Below the pieces are notes generated by a model. The model was not told the DNA's origin and ran no database searches. It saw only the letters and a list, made by a program, of their open reading frames with translations. Shown here in pieces: positions 7,187-14,164 of a DNA stretch of 19,280 bases. Location: NCBI GenBank assembly GCA_016297645.1, contig JAEDGF010000035.1:1-19280 (forward strand). The letters are read 5' to 3'. The DNA comes from Clostridiaceae bacterium. Its GTDB lineage: Bacteria; Bacillota; Clostridia; Oscillospirales; Acutalibacteraceae. Every line of letters begins with the position of its first letter. Within the stretch, counting starts at the first letter, position 1. Both the position numbers and the translations under genes were made by a program.

Positions 7187-9244
7187 TTAGTTTTCCTCCG
7201 TTATTTTATAAGTTTTTGTATTTGCTGCGAGGGGAACAAAGGCTCTGCCTCCGCCCTCGTAGAATTTACCGAAGAACTCAACATACTGCAAGCGGTTGGT
7301 GTGAACATACGCGCCTATTATGTTGATCGCGAGGTTTGCAATGTGTCCGAAAATGAACACGATCGTGAACAGTACAGCCTTTACCGCTTGATCCTGCGGA
7401 AGCGTTCCGAGCATATTCATAACGTTCGCGATAACGCCGGTCGCAAGTCCGAGAGCGAGAAGCCTTGCGTAAGACAAGACATCGCCGAGATATCCGCCCA
7501 CAAGGTTATACACCCCGTAAAGACCGCCGCCTATTTTTCCGCCTACTGTTTTCGAATCGCGTCCCGCAGTCAGCACGACGAGGACAAGACCGGCGAGAAG
7601 GAGCGGAACATTGAATTTACTAAGCCCTGCGTGGACCGTTTTTATCGTGTTGAACACGAATGTGCCGAGTGCCGAATAGCCTTCGGGTACGCTGTCCTGC
7701 AAAAACAGGTTGAAGAAAACGGGCGCAATGCCTATTATCGTAAGAAAAGTGGGGACGGTGTCGCAGAACGCGTCAAGCTTCCTGCCGTTTTTGATATCCG
7801 TTATGCCTTTGAGCAGAACACCCGTGAACAGATGGACAAGCCCGAAGATGAAGCACACGATAAGAACATTCATGAGGTCGTTTACCGCGTCCGTCCAAAC
7901 CGGCTTGAAGAACGCCGGGGTGTACCCCTGAGGCTTGCCGAAGAAGTTGACGGATATAACGCTTGCCGCGTCGCCGAACCAGCTGCCGTACATAGCGCCC
8001 CAGAACACCGTTGAAACTCCGCAGAAGAAGTACATTTTCAGCGTATTCCTGAGCGGCTTCTCCATGTTTTTCTTAAACAGCAGCAGCGCCCCCGTAGCAA
8101 GGGCGATTATAAGCCCGTAGCCCGCGTCCGAAAGCATCATGCCGAAGAAGAAATAATAGAAGAAAGCCATTATTCCGGTAGGGTCGACGTCGCCCTTTGA
8201 CGGCATCGAATACATTCCGGTGATGTTTTCGAGCGGTGCCGCGAACGCGTTGTTCGACAGTAAAACGGGGACATCCTCGTCCGGTGCGGGCTCGCTTATT
8301 TCGACCGCCGCATCAAAACGCTCCAAGCAGTCCGTCACCTTTTTTACATCGCGCCGGGCAATGTATCCGCGCAAAAAGAACACGCGCGTACTCTCGGGTA
8401 TTTTTTCGAGTGACAGCAGCTTGTCCGCCGCAACCGAGAGGTAATCCGCCGCAAAGTCGATATCCGCATAAAGCGCTTTTTTCTCACCGAGTTCGGCGCA
8501 AACGGCAGCTTCCTCCTCCTTGTCGGCTTTTATCCGCTCGGAATATTTTGCAATGGCTTCGGCGGCAGACTCCGCCGTTTCGGGTGCGCGGACGAAGCCC
8601 TCGCCCCTCAGAATATTTTCGACCGCTTCCGCGTCCTGTTTCAGACAAAAGACGGCAAAACCCGTTTGCAGATCGTCCGAAAATACCGTTTCGATCTCGA
8701 TACATTCGTTTTCGGGCATTTCACGGGCAAGCACGGCGAGAAGCGACTCCCTGTCCGCCTTACCCTTTATACTGCCTATAAAATATGCGGTTTTTTCCGT
8801 AACTCCGCCTTTGAGCGGAATATCTGCCGCGCGCCACGGTTCAAGCGCGTCCGACAGAGTGCCGAGCCTGATGACCTCCGCCCGGAGATCGGCGACCTTC
8901 TTGTCTTTTTCAACAATTTCGGCGCATTCTTTTAATATTTCATCGACTCCGCCGCCCCGTTTGCGGTAATCCGCAAGAGTTATTTCGCGGCGAGGTTCAA
9001 GCATTGCCGTAAGGGGCTTTTTTTCGGGCGCATATTTTGCAAGCGTTTCTCTCGCTTCTTGAAGAAGCTGAATATTTCGCTGCGTATCGCCCGACTCGGC
9101 TTGCGTTTTGCCGAGCGTGAAGCCCTCCGTTTCCGGCGGCACGGTTATTTCGAGAACACCTTTTTGTTGAAGAAGATCAATTATCTCGTCCTTCTGAGCG
9201 AGAGCGGCAACAAGCTCTATAACTTCAATTTTAAGCTTTGCCAA
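7187..9244 (-). CDS. ntpI: V-type ATP synthase/ATPase subunit I (membrane stator, a-subunit)
   Basis: A 685-residue protein with a soluble N-terminal part (about 1-350, helical, binding the peripheral stalks) and a C-terminal membrane part (about 357-650, seven to eight hydrophobic segments). The essential stator arginine is Arg594 in SYARLLALGLA, which releases the ion from the K-subunit glutamate. The conserved tail YVEFFGKFYEGGGRAFVPL is also present. The start is TTG at 9244, because GGAGG sits 8 bases upstream and the only nearby ATG (9251) is out of frame. It follows ntpF by 15 bases. The weak start may help keep this one-per-complex subunit low relative to K. Confidence 0.97.
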   Translation of the reverse strand: MAKLKIEVIELVAALAQKDEIIDLLQQKGVLEITVPPETEGFTLGKTQAESGDTQRNIQLLQEARETLAKYAPEKKPLTAMLEPRREITLADYRKRGGGVDEILKECAEIVEKDKKVADLRAEVIRLGTLSDALEPWRAADIPLKGGVTEKTAYFIGSIKGKADRESLLAVLAREMPENECIEIETVFSDDLQTGFAVFCLKQDAEAVENILRGEGFVRAPETAESAAEAIAKYSERIKADKEEEAAVCAELGEKKALYADIDFAADYLSVAADKLLSLEKIPESTRVFFLRGYIARRDVKKVTDCLERFDAAVEISEPAPDEDVPVLLSNNAFAAPLENITGMYSMPSKGDVDPTGIMAFFYYFFFGMMLSDAGYGLIIALATGALLLFKKNMEKPLRNTLKMYFFCGVSTVFWGAMYGSWFGDAASVISVNFFGKPQGYTPAFFKPVWTDAVNDLMNVLIVCFIFGLVHLFTGVLLKGITDIKNGRKLDAFCDTVPTFLTIIGIAPVFFNLFLQDSVPEGYSALGTFVFNTIKTVHAGLSKFNVPLLLAGLVLVVLTAGRDSKTVGGKIGGGLYGVYNLVGGYLGDVLSYARLLALGLATGVIANVMNMLGTLPQDQAVKAVLFTIVFIFGHIANLAINIIGAYVHTNRLQYVEFFGKFYEGGGRAFVPLAANTKTYKITEEN

Positions 9245-9259
9245 AAATCATTCCTCCCG

Positions 9260-9577
9260 TCATGATATCTGCATCAAAAGCTCCGCAACCGCGTTTACCG
9301 CAGCGCCGCTTCTGCGCCGGACGCTGTCTTTGAGCGCTCGGACGGATTCTGCCGTATGTTCTTCTGCTCCGGCACGAATACGCTCTGCTTCCTTTTCTGC
9401 GTCTTTCAGTACCCGGCTGCGCTCTTCGGCGGCTTGCTTTCGCGCGTCGGCAAGTATTTCAGCCTGTTTTTTCGCCGCGTCGGCACGGATAGCCGCAGCC
9501 TTTGCAGACGCGTCATTCAGCCGTTTGTCGCATTCCTTTTCAGCAGAGAGAATGGTGTCTATCATCTGTGATGCCAT
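9260..9577 (-). CDS. ntpF: V-type ATP synthase/ATPase subunit G/H (peripheral stalk), first gene of operon
   Basis: A 105-residue, almost entirely charged/alanine-rich single helix (about residues 3-90), the expected form of the G/H stalk subunit that pairs with subunit E. No enzyme motif is present, and sequence identity of this family is low, so the call rests on composition, length and its place as first gene before ntpI, where E. hirae has ntpF. The ATG at 9577 has a strong ribosome site (GAGGTGAT, 5 bases upstream of the start). A consensus promoter lies about 45 bases upstream. Confidence 0.85.
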   Translation of the reverse strand: MASQMIDTILSAEKECDKRLNDASAKAAAIRADAAKKQAEILADARKQAAEERSRVLKDAEKEAERIRAGAEEHTAESVRALKDSVRRRSGAAVNAVAELLMQIS

Positions 9578-9621
9578 TTTATCACCTCACCGAACAGATT
9601 GTTAAAGATTTAACTTTCTAT

Positions 9622-9650
9622 ATTATACAACAGTCCACCTCTCCCGTCAA
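9622..9650 (-). promoter_or_regulatory. Promoter of the V-ATPase operon
   Basis: On the minus strand, TTGACG (9650-9645) is separated by 17 bases from a perfect TATAAT (9627-9622). This predicts a transcript start near 9615 and a leader of about 38 bases. It is the only strong promoter seen before the ten same-strand genes that follow. Confidence 0.88.
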
Positions 9651-9782
9651 GAAACGGAAAGCAGTGGACATATTGATTTTTTTATATGAAATGTATAAAT
9701 ACATAATGATGTTTTTATTAAACTTATACATACTATGCTTTCGTTATACATTAACATATTCAGGGTTGTTTTTTGTCGAATA

Positions 9783-10850
9783 TCAAAGCTTTACTTCGCC
9801 GTGCTTCTCGGACGAATCGTAGACAGCCTGCATTATTTTCGAAGTGCCGACGGCATACTTTATGTCGTTTCTCGTGCGTCTGCCCTCTCTTACGGCTTCA
9901 ACGAAATCTATGACCTCGTCATGGTGCATATCGTTCATTACAAAGGTGGGCTGAACCTCGTAGAGAGCGCCGTTTTCGGCTGTGTAGTAGGTGAAGCCGC
10001 CGCAGTAGGTAAGACGGATACCGCCCTTCGTGCCCATGAAGTCGATAAAGGTCTCCTTCACTCCTATGTTCTGCGCCCACGCGCCGTTGAAGGTAATCAT
10101 GGCGCCGTCCGTGCGCACGATACCGGCAACCGAGTCGTCGACATCGAACACGCCGTTTTCCCTGTCACAGGTGTCGGAAGCCCACATACTTGTCGTGACA
10201 TAGTTTTTCATGTCAACACCGAGCTTCGAGAACGCTTCGCCGTCGCAGGAGAGTACCTTCGGGTCTTGCAGACAATACATTATAAGATCGAGATAGTGAA
10301 CGCCCCAGTCGATAAGCGCGCCGCCGCCGGACACCGATTTTGTGGTAAAGTCGCCGCCGAGTCCGGGAATGGAGCGGTGTGCGCGGAACGACGCGTATAC
10401 ATGGTACACTTCTCCCAGTTTGCCCTCGGCTATCATATCTTTAATGCGGTTTACGGAATTGGAGTAGCGGTTGCATACGCCGATGGAGAGAATGCGTCCC
10501 GTTTCGTAGGACACCTTTTCCATTTCGAGCGCTTCGGAGAGTATTCTCGCTGCGGGTTTTTCGCAGAGAACATCTTTTCCGTGACGCATGAAGTCGATTG
10601 AAATGCTTGCGTGGTGGTTGTTGTGCGTGCAGACCGAAACGGCGTCAAGCTCGGGGTCATCGAGAATTTCGCGGTAGTCGTAAACAGCCTTTCCGCAGCC
10701 GTTGGTTTCAACAGCCTTGTCGGCTCTTTCGGGGATAATATCGCAGAAATATTTTATCTCGCAGTGCTCCGATGACATATATGCCGGAATGTGTGCGCCG
10801 TTTGCGATATTACCGCAGCCTATGATTGCAATTCTTATCTTGTCTTTCAT
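9783..10850 (-). CDS. Gfo/Idh/MocA-family NAD(P)-dependent oxidoreductase
   Basis: The 355 residues are typical for the family. The N-terminal Rossmann fold has GCGNIA (11-16) and an acidic residue after the second strand (Asp37, in YFCDIIPERA), which favours NAD(H). The family signature CEKPA (96-100, catalytic Lys98) follows. The C-terminal alpha/beta domain carries DWGVHYLDL (Asp181, His185), the D-x-x-x-H active-site pair. Such enzymes oxidise or reduce a hydroxyl of sugars, inositols or similar polyols; the substrate cannot be read here. AAAGGAG lies 9 bases before the ATG. It is probably monocistronic: its own promoter is upstream, and the V-ATPase promoter follows after 205 bases of AT-rich non-coding DNA. 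Confidence 0.93.
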   Translation of the reverse strand: MKDKIRIAIIGCGNIANGAHIPAYMSSEHCEIKYFCDIIPERADKAVETNGCGKAVYDYREILDDPELDAVSVCTHNNHHASISIDFMRHGKDVLCEKPAARILSEALEMEKVSYETGRILSIGVCNRYSNSVNRIKDMIAEGKLGEVYHVYASFRAHRSIPGLGGDFTTKSVSGGGALIDWGVHYLDLIMYCLQDPKVLSCDGEAFSKLGVDMKNYVTTSMWASDTCDRENGVFDVDDSVAGIVRTDGAMITFNGAWAQNIGVKETFIDFMGTKGGIRLTYCGGFTYYTAENGALYEVQPTFVMNDMHHDEVIDFVEAVREGRRTRNDIKYAVGTSKIMQAVYDSSEKHGEVKL

Positions 10851-10919
10851 TCTTTCGTGCTCCTTTGCATAATGTACATATACAACATAAATTCAGACTA
10901 AACTGCCAGGTCACATTCG

Positions 10920-10948
10920 ATTGTAAACAGAAAAACATGTTTTGTCAA
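10920..10948 (-). promoter_or_regulatory. Promoter of the Gfo/Idh/MocA oxidoreductase gene
   Basis: On the minus strand, TTGACA (10948-10943) is followed by a 17-base spacer and TACAAT (10925-10920). The predicted start near 10913 leaves about 62 bases of leader before the ATG at 10850. Confidence 0.82.
10932..10943. repeat. 12-bp perfect palindrome inside the promoter spacer (possible operator)
   Basis: AAAACATGTTTT reads the same on both strands. It occupies the spacer next to the -35 box of the oxidoreductase promoter, where a bound dimeric repressor would block RNA polymerase. AT-rich ends make chance occurrence possible. Confidence 0.45.
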
Positions 10949-11038
10949 TCACCAATAAAAACAATTTGAGTTTTTCCGTAAATCGCAATTTCAGATCCAT
11001 CCGATAAAGCTAAAAGCAGGCAACAGCTTAACAGTTGC

Positions 11039-11067
11039 ATATTCGACACCGTACCGATGACGAATAT
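11039..11067. repeat. Operator-like inverted repeat upstream of the MBL-fold gene promoter
   Basis: ATATTCG (11039-11045) and CGAATAT (11061-11067) form perfect 7-base arms with 15 bases between them; the arms are 22 bases apart centre to centre, about two helical turns. The right arm ends 8 bases before the -35 box at 11076. A smaller inverted repeat, GCAAC/GTTGC (11020-11038), lies directly to its left. No transcript start is predicted upstream, so this is better read as a protein-binding site than as an RNA hairpin. Confidence 0.4.
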
Positions 11068-11075
11068 TCAAAAGC

Positions 11076-11104
11076 TTGACAAAACTCCCTTGCGTTGCTA
11101 TTAT
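11076..11104 (+). promoter_or_regulatory. Promoter of the MBL-fold hydrolase gene
   Basis: TTGACA (11076-11081), a 17-base spacer, then TATTAT (11099-11104). The predicted start near 11111 is about 26 bases before the ATG at 11137. This rules out the in-frame TTG at 11095, which lies inside the promoter. Confidence 0.85.
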
Positions 11105-11136
11105 GTCTTTGTATTACACTTTTTACGGAGGCACTC

Positions 11137-11907
11137 ATGACAATCGAATGGTACGGCACGGCAGCCGTAAGCGTTGGATACAACGGAGCAAGGCTTTTGT
11201 TTGACCCTTTTGTCCGCATGAATAAAAGGTTGAAGCCGCGTATCACCGTTAACTCATTCACACACGCGGACGCGATATTTACAACTCACGGACACTTTGA
11301 CCACATTTCATCAATTCCCGAAATCGAAAAGAAAGCAGCTATCCCCGTTTTCGGCACCGAAACGGCGGTAAACACCCTCGTAAAACAGGGCGTCCCGCCT
11401 CACAGACTAAAAAAAGTCGTTCCGGGTGATAGTATCAATCTCGGAGATTTCACGATTACGGTATACAAGACAAAGCATCTCGTTTTCGACAAAAAATACA
11501 TAGCATCCGTTCTTCCGATGTGCGTTGCCGCGTTCCCGAAATTCTTTTATCTCGTGTTCAAGGCGTTTAAATATCCGGACAATAACGAAAATATCGGCTT
11601 TGAGATCGCTTGCGAAGGGAAACGAGTCTTTGTTATGGGTTCATTCGGCACTACGCAGGGTGAAAGCTATCCGAAAAACTGCGATCTGCTTGTTTTGCCG
11701 CTCGGGGGCTGCCTGTCGATCTACAAGGATATTGCACCTTTTATTGCCGAAACACATCCGAAAAAGATTCTTATCACACATTACGACAATGCTTTTCCGC
11801 CCGAAACACGCAGAAGCGATGCAGAGGGAATCAAAGCCGACATTCTCCGCGATTTTCCCGACACCGCCGTAATTATTCCGCAGGAGTTCAAGGGCTACAC
11901 GGTCTGA
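11137..11907 (+). CDS. MBL-fold metallo-hydrolase (UlaG-like)
   Basis: 256 residues from the ATG at 11137, which has GGAGG 5 bases upstream. The metallo-beta-lactamase fold is shown by THGHFDH (HxHxDH; His51, His53, Asp55, His56), by an opening MTIEWYGTAAVSV like that of UlaG-type (ascorbate-6-phosphate lactonase-like) proteins, by the internal histidine in KTKHLVF (His104) and by the C-terminal ITHYDN (His215). The usual metal-bridging aspartate in the GD motif appears to be replaced: the text reads VMGSFGT, with Ser179 at that place. It may bind one metal ion or have altered chemistry. The substrate is unknown. It has its own promoter and is followed by the separate rplS promoter, so it is probably monocistronic. 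Confidence 0.85.
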   Translation: MTIEWYGTAAVSVGYNGARLLFDPFVRMNKRLKPRITVNSFTHADAIFTTHGHFDHISSIPEIEKKAAIPVFGTETAVNTLVKQGVPPHRLKKVVPGDSINLGDFTITVYKTKHLVFDKKYIASVLPMCVAAFPKFFYLVFKAFKYPDNNENIGFEIACEGKRVFVMGSFGTTQGESYPKNCDLLVLPLGGCLSIYKDIAPFIAETHPKKILITHYDNAFPPETRRSDAEGIKADILRDFPDTAVIIPQEFKGYTV

Positions 11908-11970
11908 TGCGGCATGCTTCTCACAGCATCTCCTTTTCGAAAAAAAATCGAAAGAAAAACGAAATAACGC

Positions 11971-11999
11971 TTGCATACCGCGCGTATATGTGCTATCAT
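11971..11999 (+). promoter_or_regulatory. Promoter of rplS
   Basis: TTGCAT (11971-11976), a 17-base spacer, then TATCAT (11994-11999). The predicted start near 12006 gives a leader of about 122 bases, long enough for the stem-loops described next. Confidence 0.75.
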
Positions 12000-12005
12000 A
12001 GTCCA

Positions 12006-12127
12006 GCGTTCGCGTGGGTGGGGCAAACTCCCCTCACCGCGGTTAGTACGCAAAATACTAAACCGGGTGGTCCTCTCGCCGGAATTTCGGTGTATGAACA
12101 TCTGCAAAAAAATCGGAGGTCTGTAAA
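12006..12127 (+). promoter_or_regulatory. Structured 5' leader of rplS, candidate ribosomal protein L19 leader
   Basis: Three successive stems can be drawn. The first is GGTG-GGG with CCC-CACC (12017-12038, one bulge), flanked by CGC/GCG. The second is C-GGTTAGTA (12040-12048) with TACTAAACC-G (12056-12065), nine pairs with one bulged A. The third is CGCCG (12077-12081) with CGGTG (12088-12092). The ribosome site GGAGGT (12115-12120) follows. Low-GC Gram-positive bacteria are known to carry an L19 leader in which the protein controls its own mRNA. Position and structure fit, but the match to that family's consensus was not tested. No U-rich run follows the third stem, so control would act on translation rather than by attenuation. 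Confidence 0.55.
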
Positions 12128-12472
12128 ATGGACGCATTAAAACTTATGTCAGACGCTTGCCTCAAAGCGGAAATCCCCGTTATCGAGATAGGCGACACCG
12201 TTACGGTTCAGGTTAAGATCCGTGAAGGTGAAAAAGAAAGACTTCAAGCATTTGAAGGAACCGTTATTGCCCGTAAAGGCTCGGGTATCAGTGAGACATT
12301 CACCGTTCGCCGCCTTTCCTACGGCGTAGGTGTCGAGAGAGTATTCCCCATTCACTCCCCCAATGTTGCTTCGGTTTCCATCGTTCGCAAGGGTCATGTA
12401 CGCAGAGCTAAGCTCTATTATCTCCGCGGCAGAGTCGGTAAGGCTGCAAAGGTCAAAGAGGCTCTCAAATAA
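12128..12472 (+). CDS. rplS: 50S ribosomal protein L19
   Basis: 114 residues, the normal length. L19 features are clear: IPVIEIGDTVTVQVKIREG (about 16-34), the core FEGTVIARKGSGISETFTVR (about 42-61) and the closing RRAKLYYLRGRVGKAAKVKE. It sits at the 30S/50S interface and forms intersubunit bridges. The ATG has GGAGGT 7 bases upstream. In many Firmicutes rplS follows rpsP-rimM-trmD; here it stands alone behind its own promoter and leader and is closed by an intrinsic terminator, with lepB-rbgA-rnhB downstream. Confidence 0.98.
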   Translation: MDALKLMSDACLKAEIPVIEIGDTVTVQVKIREGEKERLQAFEGTVIARKGSGISETFTVRRLSYGVGVERVFPIHSPNVASVSIVRKGHVRRAKLYYLRGRVGKAAKVKEALK

Positions 12473-12494
12473 TCGCTGTGCGAGTAAGCAATTC

Positions 12495-12527
12495 GGAACG
12501 GATTTTTTTCCGTTCCTTTTTGTTTTT
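12495..12527 (+). terminator. Intrinsic terminator of rplS
   Basis: An 8-bp perfect stem, GGAACGGA (12495-12502) with TCCGTTCC (12509-12516), has a T6 loop and is followed by TTTTTGTTTTT (12517-12527). It starts 22 bases after the rplS stop. Confidence 0.93.
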
Positions 12528-12531
12528 AAAC

Positions 12532-12560
12532 TTGTTTTCGGTGTACGGATTTATTATAAT
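12532..12560 (+). promoter_or_regulatory. Probable promoter of the lepB-lepB-rbgA-rnhB cluster
   Basis: A perfect TATAAT (12555-12560) is preceded after 17 bases by a poor -35 box, TTGTTT (12532-12537). It lies directly after the rplS terminator. The predicted leader (from about 12567) contains an A/T hairpin, GCTTTTTT (12573-12580) with AAAAAAGC (12593-12600). Confidence 0.6.
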
Positions 12561-12633
12561 GGGAATATATAGGCTTTTTTATTGAAGGCGCAAAAAAAGC
12601 AGCTACAAATTTTTCCGGTGTTGATGTAAAAGC

Positions 12634-13173
12634 ATGAAGAACAGCTACAATAAAATATGCACGGGCATATACTCGTTTTTAGGGACGCTTATCGCCTGCA
12701 TGATGTGCATTTTCGCCGTGTTTACAATGGGCATCCGCGTTGCGCAGGTAACGGGAAACTCGATGTATCCGGGGCTTGAAAACGGCGACAGCGTGCTGAT
12801 ATCGGGCGTTTTCTACAAGCCCGCTTACGGCGATATCGTCGCAATAGGCAGATCGACCGGCGAAAACACTTCGTTTATCAAGCGGATTATAGGCTTGCCC
12901 GGCGACGAGATAAATATTGATTTCGAGAGCCACATCGTAACCGTAAACGGCTATGTTGTCCCCGAAACCTACAAGGTCAACGCCGCACTGAGCGAAAAAG
13001 GCGACCTGACATACCCCGTAACGGTGCCGGAGGGCTGCGTTTTTGTCCTCGGGGACAACCGCGACGACTCTCTCGACTCCCGTTTCTCGAAGATAGGCTT
13101 TATAAAGCTCGAAGAAATCGCGGGTAAGGCTCTTTTCAGAGTTTTTCCCCCCGGAAAAACCGCGATATACTGA
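12634..13173 (+). CDS. lepB: Type I signal peptidase (first copy)
   Basis: The 179-residue membrane serine/lysine protease cleaves signal peptides from exported proteins. One N-terminal membrane helix (about 13-34) is followed by the catalytic domain: box B GNSMYPGL with nucleophile Ser43, box D FIKRIIGLPGD with general base Lys83, and box E GDNRDDSLDSR (140-150). It is the short Gram-positive type. The ribosome site before the ATG is weak (GGTG about 15 bases upstream), while the -10 box above is strong. It lies 49 bases before a second, different signal peptidase and is presumably transcribed with it. Confidence 0.95.
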   Translation: MKNSYNKICTGIYSFLGTLIACMMCIFAVFTMGIRVAQVTGNSMYPGLENGDSVLISGVFYKPAYGDIVAIGRSTGENTSFIKRIIGLPGDEINIDFESHIVTVNGYVVPETYKVNAALSEKGDLTYPVTVPEGCVFVLGDNRDDSLDSRFSKIGFIKLEEIAGKALFRVFPPGKTAIY

Positions 13174-13222
13174 ATCGCTTTTAATTCACGATTGAAAAAT
13201 TCCGAAAGGCAGGCATAATCAA

Positions 13223-13966
13223 ATGAACGAAAATACGGTAACCGAAGGAAACAACGAGGAAAACATCATCATAGAGGAAAACGGTGCGGAAAATATTATC
13301 GCCGCAGAAAACGACGCGGAGAAAACGACGCAGTCCGACAAAGAGATATCGGAAAAATGCAAAAAGAACGGCGGCAAAAACGAAACCGATTACGGCTTTA
13401 TCGGAACCGTATACGATGCGGTATCGGTCATCGTCGCTTCAATAATGATCATAGCGGTGGTGTTCACCTTCTGTTTCAGGCTTGTCGGCGTTGACGGTCC
13501 GTCAATGAACGACACACTCTCCACCGGCGACTGGCTTATCGTGACGCCGCTCTACACCGAGCCGGAGTACGGTCAGATAGTCATTTCCACCAAAAAGACT
13601 GCCGCCGAAGGGAATCTCGTAAAGCGCGTTATAGCCGTTGCAGGCGACAAGGTAACGGTCACGGACGAGGGCAAGGTTATAGTCAACGGCAAGGAGCTTA
13701 TTGAAAATTACGCCATAAACAACGGACGGCGTTACGGCAATCTCTCCTACCCCGTAACCGTACCGGATGACTGTGTTATGCTTATGGGCGACAACCGCCC
13801 CGTGTCGTGGGACTCGCGCTTCACCGATATCGGCTTTGCAGAAACGGAATACCTGATGGGCGTTGCGCGTATCAGAGTAGCCGAAACCGACCGGTCGACA
13901 GGCAAGATAAAGCTGACGAAGGACCGCAACATCTACGCAAACTTCGACAAAAACGCAAACGACTGA
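13223..13966 (+). CDS. lepB: Type I signal peptidase (second copy, acidic N-terminal extension)
   Basis: A 247-residue signal peptidase. The catalytic part matches the family: VDGPSMNDTL (Ser94), NLVKRVIAVAGD (Lys134) and GDNRPVSWDSR (189-199), with a membrane helix at about 66-88. Before the helix is an extension of about 55 residues that is rich in Glu/Asn and contains imperfect repeats of EN-II-xEN-xAE (about residues 12-34), then a short basic patch (KCKKNGGK). With the usual topology this extension lies in the cytoplasm. The copies share motifs but differ widely, so this is an old duplication or a separate paralogue. GAAAGGCAGG precedes the ATG. Confidence 0.94.
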   Translation: MNENTVTEGNNEENIIIEENGAENIIAAENDAEKTTQSDKEISEKCKKNGGKNETDYGFIGTVYDAVSVIVASIMIIAVVFTFCFRLVGVDGPSMNDTLSTGDWLIVTPLYTEPEYGQIVISTKKTAAEGNLVKRVIAVAGDKVTVTDEGKVIVNGKELIENYAINNGRRYGNLSYPVTVPDDCVMLMGDNRPVSWDSRFTDIGFAETEYLMGVARIRVAETDRSTGKIKLTKDRNIYANFDKNAND

Positions 13967-14164
13967 TTTTTCTGTCGGTCTGTTTCGATTCAATAATAAG
14001 CGAACCGGCACTCCGAAAAACCGATTTCGGGATAAGCAGGACTATGCACGACGGAAAAAATCTGCGTGCAGAGCCGCTCGGAAATAGTAATACCCCGTTT
14101 CGGCTGACGAGAGTCACAGCCCGTCCGCTTCACACCGCACGACTGTAATAAGGATATATATCAC
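13967..14164 (+). other. 198-base gap between the second lepB and rbgA
   Basis: No convincing gene, promoter or terminator was found. Two small hairpins can be drawn, CCGAAA/TTTCGG (around 14012-14029) and TGCACG/CGTGCA (14045-14070), but neither has a T-run. Transcription probably continues through into rbgA. Confidence 0.4.

Noticed and set aside
7301..8014. 237-codon open frame on the plus strand opposite ntpI
   Set aside because: The composition is unlike a folded protein, and it is fully inside the membrane-domain coding part of ntpI on the other strand.
9740..9790. Possible terminator after the oxidoreductase (ATATTC/GAATAT pairing)
   Set aside because: Only six A/T-rich pairs with a 16-base loop and no T-run in the direction of transcription.
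9735..10601. 288-codon open frame on the plus strand opposite the oxidoreductase
   Set aside because: It is the mirror of the Gfo/Idh/MocA gene, whose motifs are complete; no start signal supports the plus-strand frame.
11095..11136. In-frame TTG extension of the MBL-fold gene by 14 codons
   Set aside because: It lies inside the -35/-10 region, before the predicted transcript start, and the ATG at 11137 has GGAGG 5 bases upstream.
11934..11954. TTTCGA/TCGAAA hairpin after the MBL-fold gene
   Set aside because: Short AT-rich stem with an A7 loop and no T-run downstream; it does not look like an intrinsic terminator.
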